Positions 5,303 through 12,255 are shown, counted from the first letter of the stretch. The stretch is DNA of 12,255 nt from Actinomycetes bacterium (GCA_021799915.1 JAJYZN010000008.1:1-12255); one strand, 5' to 3'. Translations and numbers: made by a program. Notes: generated by a model not told the origin, from the letters alone.

Positions 5303-6622
5303 CTACCGGGAGACGCTCGTCCGCTCGCTGCCGGCCCTTCCGGCCCAAGGACCCAGGATCCCATAGTCGATGGAAGCGGGATCCACGGGTCCTACCACCG
5401 AGAGGGTCCGGGGACTCTCCGCCAGCTCGGCCGCGCTCTGCTGCACCTCGGCCGGACCTACGTCCTCGAATCGGGCCAGGAGATCCGCCATGGATCGCAC
5501 CTCTCCGTGAAGGAGCAGTGACGATCCAAGCCAGCTCATGCGGGATCCGGAGTCCTCCACGGACAGGAGCATGTCGGCCCGGATGTTGCTCTTCGCCACC
5601 TGCAGCTCCCGGTCGGTGACGCCGTGGTCGGCCAGCCGCTCCACCGCCCCCTCGGTGATCCGCAGCACCTCGTCGAAGTGCTCCACGGACGTGCCGGCCA
5701 TGACGCAGAGCAGACCCGTCTCTTCGTAGGAGACCCGCTCCGACCAGATGGAGTAGGCCAAGCCTCGCTCCTCCCGGACCTCCCGGAAGAGCCGGCTGGA
5801 CAATCCACCACCCAGGACATGGTTCAAAAGGGCGAAGGCCCACCTCCGCTCGTCATGCCGTGATGGCGCCCGGCAGCCCAAGACCATATGGACCTGCTCA
5901 GTATCACGTTCGAGGGCCGTGAGGGGCTCCGGCATTGCAGTCGGCGGCCGGCGGGTCGGCGCACCACCTCCTGAGGGGCCACGGAAGCGGTCCTCCAGGG
6001 ACCGGGCCACCACTTCGTGCTCGCAATCACCGGCCACCGACACGACGATGTTCCCCGGTCGGTAGTGCTGCTCGAAGAACTTCCTCACATCTCCAGCGGC
6101 AATGGCCTTGACGCTTTCGGCCGTTCCCAGCGTGTCCCTTCCGAGGCCGTGCTCTGGAAAGAGCGCGGCATTCCATCGCTCTGCGGCTTGGTCCGCTGGC
6201 TCGTCGGAGTGCATGAGGATCTCGTCGAGGATCACCATCCGCTCGGCTGTGACGTCGTGGGGGCTGAGGGCTGGCTGCCACATGATGTCGCTCAATATGT
6301 CCAAGCCCAGCGGAAGGTCCTGGGCCAGCAGCCGGATGTGGAAGTTCGTGTACTCCTTCGTGGTGAAGGCGTTGCAGTCCCCACCTACCTCATCCAGGGA
6401 CTCGGCAATGGAAGCCGCCGTGCGCTCGTCAGTCCCTTTGAACAGCAGGTGCTCGAGAAAGTGCGACGCGCCAGCCATCTCTGCGGGTTCGTCACGCGAT
6501 CCCGTCCCCACCCAGAATCCGAGTGACACCGAGCTCACACCCGGCATCGTCTCGCTGACGAGACGCAGTCCGCACGCAAGCTCCTCGGTGTGCACCTCGG
6601 TAAGCCCACTCCGAGGGGTCAA
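5303..6622 (-). CDS. M16-family zinc metallopeptidase (processing-peptidase-like)
   Basis: This is a 439-residue peptidase of the pitrilysin/M16 family. The inverted zinc motif HFLEH is at residues 54-58 (H54 and H58 ligands, E57 catalytic), and the distal ligand is E134 in ILDEI. The C-terminal half carries the conserved SSRLFREVREERGLAYS segment with the family's Arg and Tyr substrate-binding residues. No signal peptide is visible, so it is probably cytoplasmic. Substrates are unknown. In many bacteria this gene sits next to pnp, as here. The frame begins with a TTG at 6622 that overlaps the pnp stop (TTGA). An in-frame GTG at 6595 is a credible alternative and would remove nine residues. 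Translation probably depends on termination of pnp. dapB follows after 10 bases. Confidence 0.92.
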   Translation of the reverse strand: MTPRSGLTEVHTEELACGLRLVSETMPGVSSVSLGFWVGTGSRDEPAEMAGASHFLEHLLFKGTDERTAASIAESLDEVGGDCNAFTTKEYTNFHIRLLAQDLPLGLDILSDIMWQPALSPHDVTAERMVILDEILMHSDEPADQAAERWNAALFPEHGLGRDTLGTAESVKAIAAGDVRKFFEQHYRPGNIVVSVAGDCEHEVVARSLEDRFRGPSGGGAPTRRPPTAMPEPLTALERDTEQVHMVLGCRAPSRHDERRWAFALLNHVLGGGLSSRLFREVREERGLAYSIWSERVSYEETGLLCVMAGTSVEHFDEVLRITEGAVERLADHGVTDRELQVAKSNIRADMLLSVEDSGSRMSWLGSSLLLHGEVRSMADLLARFEDVGPAEVQQSAAELAESPRTLSVVGPVDPASIDYGILGPWAGRAGSERTSVSR

Positions 6623-9096
6623 CGGCGGCGCGATCGGTTCCGCGATCTCCGTCGGTCACCGTCGTCAGCGGAACGCCCGCCGTCGTCGGGCCGGCCTGCC
6701 GACGCTGGCCCCAGATCACCCAGCTCGGCCACCAACTCGGCCTCGAAAGCCTCCTCGAAGGACGCCACCGCTGAGCTCGCGCTTGATCCACTCGACTGCG
6801 GGCCTGGACCTGCGCCATGCCCTCCGTCAGACCCTCTGCCCGGTCGGTCGCGGTCCCGCTGGCGCTCACGTCCCGGGCCACCGCTCGAGCCGTCTCCTCC
6901 CCCTGGAGGCGCTGACGCCAGCGACAGGGACACCTTGCCCTGAGGATCGATGTCGTCCACCCGCACTTCGACGGACTCTCCAAGAGTCAGGACGTCTTCG
7001 ACTTGGTTCACCCTCTTCCCGCCCGCTAGGGACGAGAGCTTGGAGATGTGAAGGAGACCATCGCGTCCGGGGAGGACGTTGACGAACGCGCCGAACTTCG
7101 TGAGGTTCACTACCCGTCCCTGGTACACGGCACCGACGTCGGCAGTCGGCGGGTCGAGGATCAACGAGATTCGCCGGCGGGCCTCTTCCACGGCGTTGGA
7201 GTCCTTCGCGCCAATCGTCACGGTCCCGACCATGCCATCGTCGTCGACGGCGATGTCAGCACCCGTTTCCTGCTGGAGGGTGTTGATCACCTTGCCCTTG
7301 GGACCGATCACCTCGCCAATCTTGTCGATAGGAATCTCCATCGAGACGATCTTCGGCGCGGTAGCCGCCACCTCTGCACGGGGTTCGGCGATAGCACCCC
7401 GCATCACGTCGAGGATCTTCAAGCGGGCTTCTTTGGCCTGGAGAAGTGCACGACTCAGCACCTCGGCGGGCAACCCGTCGATCTTCGTGTCGAGCTGTAG
7501 AGCGGTCACGGCATCCGCCGTACCGGCCACCTTGAAGTCCATGTCGCCGAACGCATCCTCGGCTCCGAGGATGTCGGTGAGGGTGACGTACTCTCCGCCT
7601 TCGTACACCAGGCCCATGGCGATCCCGGCCACTGGGGCCTTGATCGGTACGCCGGCGGCCATGAGCGAGAGCGTCGAGCCGCAGACCGACGCCATCGAGG
7701 TCGATCCGTTGGACGCCAGGACATCGGACACCACTCGCAATGCGTATGGGAACTCCTCCTGGCTGGGCACCACCGGAAGCAGCGCCCGCTCGGCCAGCAA
7801 GCCGTGCCCGATCTCCCGGCGCTTTGGACCTCTCATGAAGCCGGTTTCTCCGGTGGAGAACGGCGGGAAGTTGTAGTGGTGCATGTAGCGCTTGGAGTCG
7901 TCAGGACTGATCGTGTCCAGCATCTGGTCCATCCGGGGCATACCCAACGTCGTCACGTTCAGCACCTGGGTCTCGCCGCGCTCGAAGAGAGCGGATCCGT
8001 GAGCCGTAGGAATGAGGTCCACCTCGGCCGAGAGGGGTCGGATGTCGGTCGTGCCCCGGCCGTCGATCCGGATGCCCTCCGAGATGATGCGAGCGCGCAC
8101 GATCTTCTTCGTGAGCGAGCGCAACGCGGCCTTGATCTCGCCAGCCCGGTCGGGAAACTCATCGGCCAGATCGGCCATCACCGCCGCCGTGACCTCCGCT
8201 GTCATCCGCCCTCGTTCAGCCTTGTCGGCGATGGCGTTTACCTGGGCCAGCCGATCAGAAGCAGTCGCTTCGACCCTGCTCCACACGTCGTCTTCGTAGT
8301 CCGAGAAGGTATTGAAGACGATGGGCTCGATCTCTCCTTTGCGGCGCACGACTTCGGCAACCAGCTCCCGCTGGAGGTTGATCGACTCCCGGATCCACGT
8401 CTTGGCGGCCTCCAACCCTTGAGTCAGGACCTCTTCGGTGACCTTCGGGGCACCGGCGCCGTAGTACTGCCAGGAGCGCTCCGTCCCGCCAGCTTCCACC
8501 ATCATGATGGCAATCTCTGAGTCGGGATCGTCGCCGAGCGAGCGCCCGGCCACGACCAGCTCGAACGTTGAATCGTCACCTTCCTGGTAGGTGGGATGCG
8601 GCAGCCAGGTGCCATCGACGCTGTACGCGATGCGGACCGCTCCTATTGGGCCTTCGAACGGGATCCCCGAAAGCATCAAGGCGGCAGACGCTGCGTTGAT
8701 AGCCAGCACGTCGTGGGGGTTCTCCTGGTCAGCACCGAAGATCGTCCCGACTACGTGGACCTCATTCCGGAACCCCTTGGGGAACGACGGCCGCAGAGGC
8801 CGGTCGATGAGGCGGCACGTCAGGATTGCCTGATCTGATGCTTTCCCTTCGCGTCGAAAGAACGACCCAGGGATCTTCCCGGCGGCATATGCCCGTTCTT
8901 CGATGTCGACGGTGAGGGGAAAGAAGTCGGCCCCCTCCCGAACCGACCGGGACGCGGTCGCCGTCGCCAGGAGAACGGTATCGCCGATTCGCGCCAACAC
9001 GGCTCCATCGGCCAACTTCGCCAGCTTCCCGGTCTCGAACGTGAGGGTACGGTCGGTGCCACTGATGGGCGCCGACACGGTAATGGCGTCAGCCAT
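6619..9096 (-). CDS. pnp: Polyribonucleotide nucleotidyltransferase (PNPase)
   Basis: This 825-residue enzyme carries out phosphorolytic 3'-to-5' RNA decay and can also make tails. The first RNase PH-like domain covers about residues 10-150, with FFRREGK at 79-85. A helical linker covers about 240-340, and the second, catalytic RNase PH domain about 340-560. That domain has the phosphate-binding GSTSMASVCGS (464-474) and the metal-binding D514 and D520 in LGAEDAFGDMDFK. A KH domain follows at about 584-645 (GPKGK at 598-602) and an S1 domain at about 655-726. The last 99 residues (727-825) are an unusual Gly/Arg/Ser/Asp-rich tail with one acidic helix. The start at 9096 follows an excellent AGAAGGAG site. 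An in-frame start 15 bases upstream is not needed. The gene lies downstream of rpsO, as in most bacteria, and its stop overlaps the M16 start. Confidence 0.97.
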   Translation of the reverse strand: MADAITVSAPISGTDRTLTFETGKLAKLADGAVLARIGDTVLLATATASRSVREGADFFPLTVDIEERAYAAGKIPGSFFRREGKASDQAILTCRLIDRPLRPSFPKGFRNEVHVVGTIFGADQENPHDVLAINAASAALMLSGIPFEGPIGAVRIAYSVDGTWLPHPTYQEGDDSTFELVVAGRSLGDDPDSEIAIMMVEAGGTERSWQYYGAGAPKVTEEVLTQGLEAAKTWIRESINLQRELVAEVVRRKGEIEPIVFNTFSDYEDDVWSRVEATASDRLAQVNAIADKAERGRMTAEVTAAVMADLADEFPDRAGEIKAALRSLTKKIVRARIISEGIRIDGRGTTDIRPLSAEVDLIPTAHGSALFERGETQVLNVTTLGMPRMDQMLDTISPDDSKRYMHHYNFPPFSTGETGFMRGPKRREIGHGLLAERALLPVVPSQEEFPYALRVVSDVLASNGSTSMASVCGSTLSLMAAGVPIKAPVAGIAMGLVYEGGEYVTLTDILGAEDAFGDMDFKVAGTADAVTALQLDTKIDGLPAEVLSRALLQAKEARLKILDVMRGAIAEPRAEVAATAPKIVSMEIPIDKIGEVIGPKGKVINTLQQETGADIAVDDDGMVGTVTIGAKDSNAVEEARRRISLILDPPTADVGAVYQGRVVNLTKFGAFVNVLPGRDGLLHISKLSSLAGGKRVNQVEDVLTLGESVEVRVDDIDPQGKVSLSLASAPPGGGDGSSGGPGRERQRDRDRPGRGSDGGHGAGPGPQSSGSSASSAVASFEEAFEAELVAELGDLGPASAGRPDDGGRSADDGDRRRSRNRSRRR

Positions 9097-9100
9097 GGTG

Positions 9101-9109
9101 CTCCTTCTC
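9101..9109 (-). promoter_or_regulatory. pnp: Strong ribosome binding site that fixes the pnp start
   Basis: GAGAAGGAG on the minus strand ends 4 bases before the ATG at 9096. It is the strongest Shine-Dalgarno in the window and decides between two in-frame starts. Confidence 0.75.
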
Positions 9110-9138
9110 ATTCAGGGGCACTCCACGGCCGGTTCCCA

Positions 9139-9150
9139 GTGGTCGACCAC
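9139..9150. repeat. 12-bp perfect palindrome in the pnp leader
   Basis: GTGGTCGACCAC is a perfect self-complementary sequence about 43-54 bases before the pnp start. It could be a protein-binding dyad in DNA. As RNA it could form only a poor hairpin because it has no loop. No regulator can be named. Confidence 0.3.
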
Positions 9151-9209
9151 CTTCCTCCGCAGTCGATCTCGTCCCCGGTGGGAACGACATGGTGAAGGTA
9201 ATCGGCGAC

Positions 9210-9224
9210 TGGCAGCCGACGTCT
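9210..9224. repeat. Left copy of a perfect 15-nt inverted repeat flanking rpsO
   Basis: TGGCAGCCGACGTCT (plus strand) is the exact reverse complement of 9649-9663. This copy lies in the rpsO-pnp gap, the other in the rpsO leader. In the minus-strand transcript the two would pair over 15 bp and loop out the whole rpsO cistron. This copy also takes part in a local hairpin (9211-9233: GGCA/TGCC outside, CCGA/TCGG inside), so the two pairings exclude each other. Confidence 0.6.
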
Positions 9225-9254
9225 CGGATTGCCCGCCCTTTTTTTCTATTCGAA

Positions 9255-9276
9255 CGCCCGACCGAGAGGCCGGGCG
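9255..9276 (-). other. GC-rich hairpin after rpsO, candidate RNA processing site
   Basis: A 9-bp stem (9255-9263 with 9268-9276, including one G-U pair in the minus-strand RNA) closes a 4-nt loop 20 bases past the rpsO stop. In the minus-strand RNA it is followed by an A-run, not a U-run, so it is not a classical intrinsic terminator. In E. coli the rpsO-pnp gap holds an RNase III-cleaved hairpin through which PNPase controls its own message. This hairpin has the same position, but the same role is inference. Confidence 0.45.
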
Positions 9277-9296
9277 CAGAAGTCCATCATGGTCAT

Positions 9297-9554
9297 CTAG
9301 TGGCGGATACCCAGGCGGGAAGTAATGCCTCGGTACCTTTCAACGTCGTTGTGCCTCACATAGTCGAGGAGCCGCCGGCGCCGGCCGATGAGCTTCATGA
9401 GTCCCCGGCGGGTGTGGTGATCGCCCTTGTGCACCTTCAAGTGCTCGGTCAAGTGCGAGATCCGCTCCGTCAGCAAGGCGATCTGAACCTCGGGCGAGCC
9501 GGTGTCGGTCTCGTGGAGGCGATGATCGGCGATGGTGGCCTGTTTGTCGGGCAT
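9297..9554 (-). CDS. rpsO: 30S ribosomal protein S15
   Basis: This 85-residue protein, near the usual 88-89, is a primary binder of the 16S rRNA central domain. The family signature is clear: [19 protein letters not shown] at about residues 14-32, then [21 protein letters not shown] (about 45-65) with the RNA-contacting HH and Arg cluster, ending with [13 protein letters not shown]. The ATG at 9554 gives a normal N-terminus. Upstream in-frame residues read from 9602 are not conserved and overlap a stable leader hairpin. A GAGG is about 10 bases upstream. rpsO lies between ribF and pnp in the widespread bacterial order. Autogenous control through the leader is likely from knowledge of other S15 genes and from the structure seen here. 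Confidence 0.97.
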   Translation of the reverse strand: MPDKQATIADHRLHETDTGSPEVQIALLTERISHLTEHLKVHKGDHHTRRGLMKLIGRRRRLLDYVRHNDVERYRGITSRLGIRH

Positions 9555-9569
9555 ATGTGCGGTGACCTC

Positions 9570-9608
9570 GGAAGCTGACGATGGGGCAGGCGTCGGGCGC
9601 AAGCTTCC
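9570..9608 (-). promoter_or_regulatory. Bulged hairpin in the rpsO leader, candidate S15 autoregulatory element
   Basis: In the minus-strand RNA, GGAAGCT (9608..9602) pairs with AGCTTCC (9576..9570), and GACG (9594..9591) pairs with CGTC (9580..9577). Together they make 11 base pairs interrupted by a 7-nt bulge on the 5' side, with a 10-nt loop. The stem ends just before the GAGG Shine-Dalgarno of rpsO. Distinct S15-binding leaders are known in several bacterial phyla. Position and structure suggest such a role, but no known motif was matched. Confidence 0.45.
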
Positions 9609-9648
9609 TGCGAGCGCCGAGGGAACGTCGGACTTCCGGTGAAAGCGT

Positions 9649-9663
9649 AGACGTCGGCTGCCA
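9649..9663. repeat. Right copy of the perfect 15-nt inverted repeat flanking rpsO
   Basis: AGACGTCGGCTGCCA (plus strand) is the exact reverse complement of 9210-9224, about 425 bases away. It lies roughly 95-110 bases before the rpsO start, soon after the predicted transcription start. No other copy was noticed in the window. Confidence 0.6.
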
Positions 9664-9682
9664 ACCCGATATGAACGGCTCT

Positions 9683-9688
9683 ATCCTA
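9683..9688 (-). promoter_or_regulatory. -10-like box for a probable rpsO promoter
   Basis: TAGGAT on the minus strand has a good actinobacterial -10 pattern (TAnnnT), but no convincing -35 box is present at 16-18 bases. A start near 9676 would give a leader of about 120 bases that contains the structured elements before rpsO. It lies just past a terminator-like hairpin after ribF, as expected if rpsO-pnp has its own promoter. Confidence 0.35.
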
Positions 9689-9699
9689 GCAGGTCGTGA

Positions 9700-9733
9700 G
9701 GGCCCATGCCTGACTTCGGCGGCATCGGGGCCC
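9700..9733 (-). terminator. Terminator-like hairpin after ribF
   Basis: In the minus-strand RNA, GGGCCC (9733..9728) pairs with GGGCCC (9705..9700), and ATGCC (9725..9721) pairs with GGCAT (9710..9706). This gives 11 bp with a 2-nt bulge and a 10-nt loop, 20 bases after the ribF stop. No U-run follows, which is common for actinobacterial terminator candidates but lowers certainty. It may only attenuate read-through from ribF into rpsO. Confidence 0.4.
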
Positions 9734-9752
9734 AGAACGGGGATGGCCTAGC

Positions 9753-10727
9753 TCAAGTGGTCTGAGCCCACCGCCGCCCTTCGGGCCCGGATAGCACCTC
9801 GCGGGTGCGTTCCACGTCGCGTGCCATCTGGTCCACCAGGTCTTCGGCTCGCTCGAACCGGCGTTCGTCGCGCAGCCGTTCCACGAACGATACCCGGGCC
9901 TCTTCGCCGTACAGGTCCCCCTCGAAGTCCAAGAGGTACGCCTCCACCAGCTCGGAGGCGTGACCGTCCTCGGGTGGGTAGAAGGTCGGTCTGCGGCCGA
10001 CCGAGATCGCCGCCGCACCAGTAGCTCCGTCGGGGTGCGTGTACCACCCGGCGAAGATCCCGATGCCCGGAAGGACCATGCGCTCGGGGACATCGACGTT
10101 GGCCGTGGGATAACCGAGCTCGCGGCCACCGCGGCCGTCACCGCGCACCACACGACCCCGCACCTGGTGGGGCCGCCCGAGGAGCTCTCCGGCACCGACC
10201 ACGTCACCGGCGGAGAGCAGGGCCCGGATCCTCGTCGACGACACGATGGCCCCGTCTTCCCCGGTCAGCTTGACGTCGTCTACGTCGAACCCGTGGTGCT
10301 CTCCCAACCGACGTAGCAGGGCCACGTTCCCACGGCGATTGTGCCCGAAGTGGAAGTCTTCTCCTACGACCACGACTCGAGCTCCCAGGGTCTCCACCAG
10401 GACCGCCGACACGAACTCCTCGGCCGGCTCTTCGGCGCGATCGGCATCGAAGGGAACGACCATCGTGACGTCCACCTCGCATTCAGCGAGCAGTTCCAGC
10501 TTCTGCGTGAGGTCGGTAAGCAGCTTCGGAGCCGACTCGGGGCGGATCACGCTGGCCGGATGCCGATCGAACGTCACCACCACGCTTTCGAGCCCGAGGC
10601 GACGCGAATGGCTCCTGATCCGCTCCAACAGCTTACGGTGGCCGATGTGGACCCCATCGTACGCTCCGATCGTCACGGCGGTTCCCCCCGGCGGCCGCTG
10701 AAAATCGTTCGGTCCGACGACCTCCAT
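9753..10727 (-). CDS. ribF: Bifunctional riboflavin kinase / FAD synthetase
   Basis: This 324-residue cytoplasmic enzyme converts riboflavin to FMN and then FAD. The N-terminal FAD synthetase (nucleotidyltransferase) domain has GAYDGVHIGH at about residues 21-30 (the HxGH-type ATP motif), VGEDFHFGHNRRGN near 125-138 and the SSTRIR signature near 165-170. The C-terminal riboflavin kinase domain has GRELGYPTANV near 201-211 (the PTAN ATP/metal motif) and the VEAYLLDFEGDLYG segment near 261-274. The ATG at 10727 is preferred over the adjacent in-frame TTG at 10730, with AAGG just upstream. It follows truB after 87 bases that hold no clear element. The truB-ribF-rpsO order is the usual bacterial arrangement. 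Confidence 0.96.
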   Translation of the reverse strand: MEVVGPNDFQRPPGGTAVTIGAYDGVHIGHRKLLERIRSHSRRLGLESVVVTFDRHPASVIRPESAPKLLTDLTQKLELLAECEVDVTMVVPFDADRAEEPAEEFVSAVLVETLGARVVVVGEDFHFGHNRRGNVALLRRLGEHHGFDVDDVKLTGEDGAIVSSTRIRALLSAGDVVGAGELLGRPHQVRGRVVRGDGRGGRELGYPTANVDVPERMVLPGIGIFAGWYTHPDGATGAAAISVGRRPTFYPPEDGHASELVEAYLLDFEGDLYGEEARVSFVERLRDERRFERAEDLVDQMARDVERTREVLSGPEGRRWAQTT

Positions 10728-10814
10728 CAACCTTGTCCCATGACTCTGCCGGGATCGACGGTCGCAGTGCTCACCGAGGGGAGATTAGACGCCGATCACC
10801 GGGCGCCTCGCACG

Positions 10815-11735
10815 TCACCGGGCGGCCAGCACCACGGACGGTCGGATACGGTCACTCTCCGTGCCTTCGTAAACGGCGAGAAGGTGCTCCTCGTGGTCCA
10901 AGAGAGCCCACGGCCCGCTGCCGACGACTCCGAGGGGTACCCGATCCAGCGGCAGTCCCCTTGCCACCATGTCGCCGATCTCGGCTGAGACCTCGACGGC
11001 CTCGAGATGACCGAGCGCATCGCGGGGTGAGACCACCGAGCTGGCGTCGATGGATGTCACAGGTCGAGCTTCGGCCAGGGTGAACGATCCGATGGCCGTG
11101 CGGCGTAGCTTGCGCAGGTGCGCTCCCCCACCGAGCGCGGCCCCGAGATCTGCGGCCAAGACCCGGACGTACGTACCGGCGGAGCAAGTCACTTCGATTC
11201 GCACCACGCCCGGCTCGTCACCGGGCTCGACGTCGAACTGTTGCACCGTCACCTGTCGAGCCACCCGATCGACCTCGATCCCCTGGCGCGCCAGCGTGTG
11301 GAGTCGACGCCCGCCGACTTTGAGTGCCGACACCATCGGCGGCACCTGTTCGATCTGCCCCGTGAACAATCGCGCCGCATATTGCACTTGTTCGCACGTA
11401 ACACTGCTCATATCCCAGGTGCCGACAACGTCTCCAGAGTCGTCCAGGGTCGTCGTCGCAACTCCCAGGACAACTTCGGCTGAATAGGTCTTTTCGAGCG
11501 GCGTCAGGAACCGCAGCAGGCGGGTGGTCTTGCCGACGCCGACGAGCAGTACCCCGGTGGCGTCGGGATCCAGGGTCCCGGCGTGCCCGACCCGCCGCGT
11601 GCCGAACGCCCTCCGGAGTCGGGCCACCACGTCGTGAGACGTCCATCCCGCATCTTTGTCCACCACCACTAGTCCTGTGATCGCCGCGCTGATCTCCCCG
11701 CTACGTCCTTCTACGTGGCCGGCGGAGCTACTCAC
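10815..11735 (-). CDS. truB: tRNA pseudouridine(55) synthase
   Basis: This 306-residue enzyme makes pseudouridine at position 55 in the T-loop of tRNAs. The catalytic motif GHAGTLDPDATG (residues 50-61) contains the nucleophile D56. Other family motifs are KTYSAEVVLG near 82-91, QVPPMVSALKVGGRRLHTLAR near 130-150, and RIEVTCSAGTYVRVLAADLG near 174-193. The C-terminal part (about 245-300, GPWALLD) matches the actinobacterial TruB C-terminal domain. The start is a GTG at 11735 that overlaps the rbfA stop (GTGA), so translation is probably coupled. The first 17 residues look unconserved. The residue after RRL is His where I expect Tyr in many TruB proteins, a mild oddity. Confidence 0.96.
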   Translation of the reverse strand: MSSSAGHVEGRSGEISAAITGLVVVDKDAGWTSHDVVARLRRAFGTRRVGHAGTLDPDATGVLLVGVGKTTRLLRFLTPLEKTYSAEVVLGVATTTLDDSGDVVGTWDMSSVTCEQVQYAARLFTGQIEQVPPMVSALKVGGRRLHTLARQGIEVDRVARQVTVQQFDVEPGDEPGVVRIEVTCSAGTYVRVLAADLGAALGGGAHLRKLRRTAIGSFTLAEARPVTSIDASSVVSPRDALGHLEAVEVSAEIGDMVARGLPLDRVPLGVVGSGPWALLDHEEHLLAVYEGTESDRIRPSVVLAAR

Positions 11736-12202
11736 GGATCACCGGTGGCTTCCTCTTGAGGGGTGGAAGCTGTGTTCGACGAGTGCTGGGGGGAAGCATT
11801 GGTGCCGGCCGCTCCACCAACGCGCCTCTCTTCGAAGACACGGCGGAGGGCAGCCTCGATGCGCTCTCCTTCCGCCACGGCCGGATCCGCCGCAAAGCGC
11901 AGACGCGGGGTCCGCTTCATCCGTACCTGCCTACCCACTTCCCGCTGCAGCTGGGACCTCCGTTCCTCCAGGGCGTCCGCCCCTTCGCTACCCAGCCCGT
12001 CGAGGTACACGGTCGCTACTCGAAGATCAGATGAAGTGTCGATCGAAGTGACCGTGAGGAGACGCAAGCGCTCATCGGCGTCTGCCAGTCTCTCGATCGA
12101 CTCGGCAACGATCTGTCGAAGAAGCTCGTTCACGCGAAGCGTCCTTGGATAGGCTGCAGCCCCTCCGCGCGCACGTGCCCGACCGTACCTCGCCGATGAC
12201 AT
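11732..12202 (-). CDS. rbfA: Ribosome-binding factor A
   Basis: This 156-residue protein has a KH-like fold that binds the 30S subunit and helps 16S rRNA maturation, notably in the cold. The core runs from YPRTLRVNELLRQIVAESI (about 18-36) through LLTVTSIDTSSDLRVATVYL (about 48-67) to a KRTPRLRFAADPAVAEGERIEAALRRV segment (about 95-121). A disordered Ser/Thr/Gln-rich tail of about 30 residues follows. The ATG at 12202 is the only start in this frame after an in-frame stop at 12247..12245, although its Shine-Dalgarno is weak. rbfA heads the visible part of the operon. nusA and infB would be expected further upstream, outside the window. Confidence 0.94.
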   Translation of the reverse strand: MSSARYGRARARGGAAAYPRTLRVNELLRQIVAESIERLADADERLRLLTVTSIDTSSDLRVATVYLDGLGSEGADALEERRSQLQREVGRQVRMKRTPRLRFAADPAVAEGERIEAALRRVFEERRVGGAAGTNASPQHSSNTASTPQEEATGDP

Positions 12203-12255
12203 CTCGACGCCCGCGTCAACCTTCCGTCCGATACTTCCCTGACGTCATGATCGCG

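Noticed and set aside
4598..5521. Plus-strand open frame of 307 codons opposite dapB and M16
   Set aside because: Ser/Thr/Arg/Pro-rich shadow with no domain. The opposite strand encodes unmistakable DapB and M16 motifs.
9246..9295. Short leader peptide between rpsO and pnp
   Set aside because: An ATG at 9295 opens 16 codons, but there is no Shine-Dalgarno and it spans the GC hairpin. More likely non-coding RNA structure.
9740..9770. tRNA-like 5' half on the plus strand (GGGGATGGCCTAGCTCAAGTG...)
   Set aside because: It has an acceptor and D-arm-like pattern, but no anticodon arm or GTTCGA T-loop follows, and it overlaps the end of ribF. Most likely chance.
10728..10814. Promoter between truB and ribF
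   Set aside because: A TAATCT is present on the minus strand, but no matching -35 box or clear spacing. Not enough to call.
12216..12255. End of an upstream minus-strand gene before rbfA
   Set aside because: One frame stays open from the edge to a TGA at 12218..12216, but 12 codons carry no recognisable motif and other frames are equally possible.

Overview
The window is high-GC bacterial chromosome. Gene order, protein features and start codons (GTG and TTG alongside ATG) point to an actinobacterium. The overall feel is of the Acidimicrobiia, but the lineage is an inference, not something the sequence proves.

Right part (about 12.2 kb down to 4.5 kb, all minus strand): a conserved translation and RNA-turnover block, in transcription order rbfA - truB - ribF - rpsO - pnp - M16 zinc peptidase - dapB - TetR regulator. 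rbfA/truB, pnp/M16 and dapB/TetR are joined by overlapping stop and start codons, so much of the block is probably translationally coupled. The ribF-rpsO and rpsO-pnp gaps (about 200 bases each) are rich in RNA structure: a terminator-like hairpin after ribF, a -10-like box, a bulged hairpin just before the rpsO start, a GC hairpin after rpsO, and a perfect 15-nt inverted repeat with one copy on each side of rpsO.

Left part (about 4.5 kb down to 1): the first 82 bases are the start of dapA on the minus strand. Between dapB and dapA lies a block of about 4.4 kb. It holds two related TetR-type repressors, a divergent plus-strand pair (SAM-dependent methyltransferase, then a DMT-type multi-helix transporter), and a ferritin-like diiron-family protein whose start codon overlaps the stop of the second TetR gene. 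The divergent TetR/methyltransferase promoter region carries a perfect 13-bp palindrome over the TetR -35 box, consistent with autoregulation.

I see no phage, insertion sequence, CRISPR array, tRNA or rRNA. The main oddities are: (1) the ferritin-like protein appears to lack about 30 residues, including the second metal-binding motif of the bundle; (2) the inverted repeat flanking rpsO could pair in the rpsO-pnp RNA; (3) the TetR protein before the ferritin gene carries a long tail that looks like translated leader DNA; (4) PNPase has an unusual C-terminal tail of about 100 residues with an acidic helix embedded in disorder.
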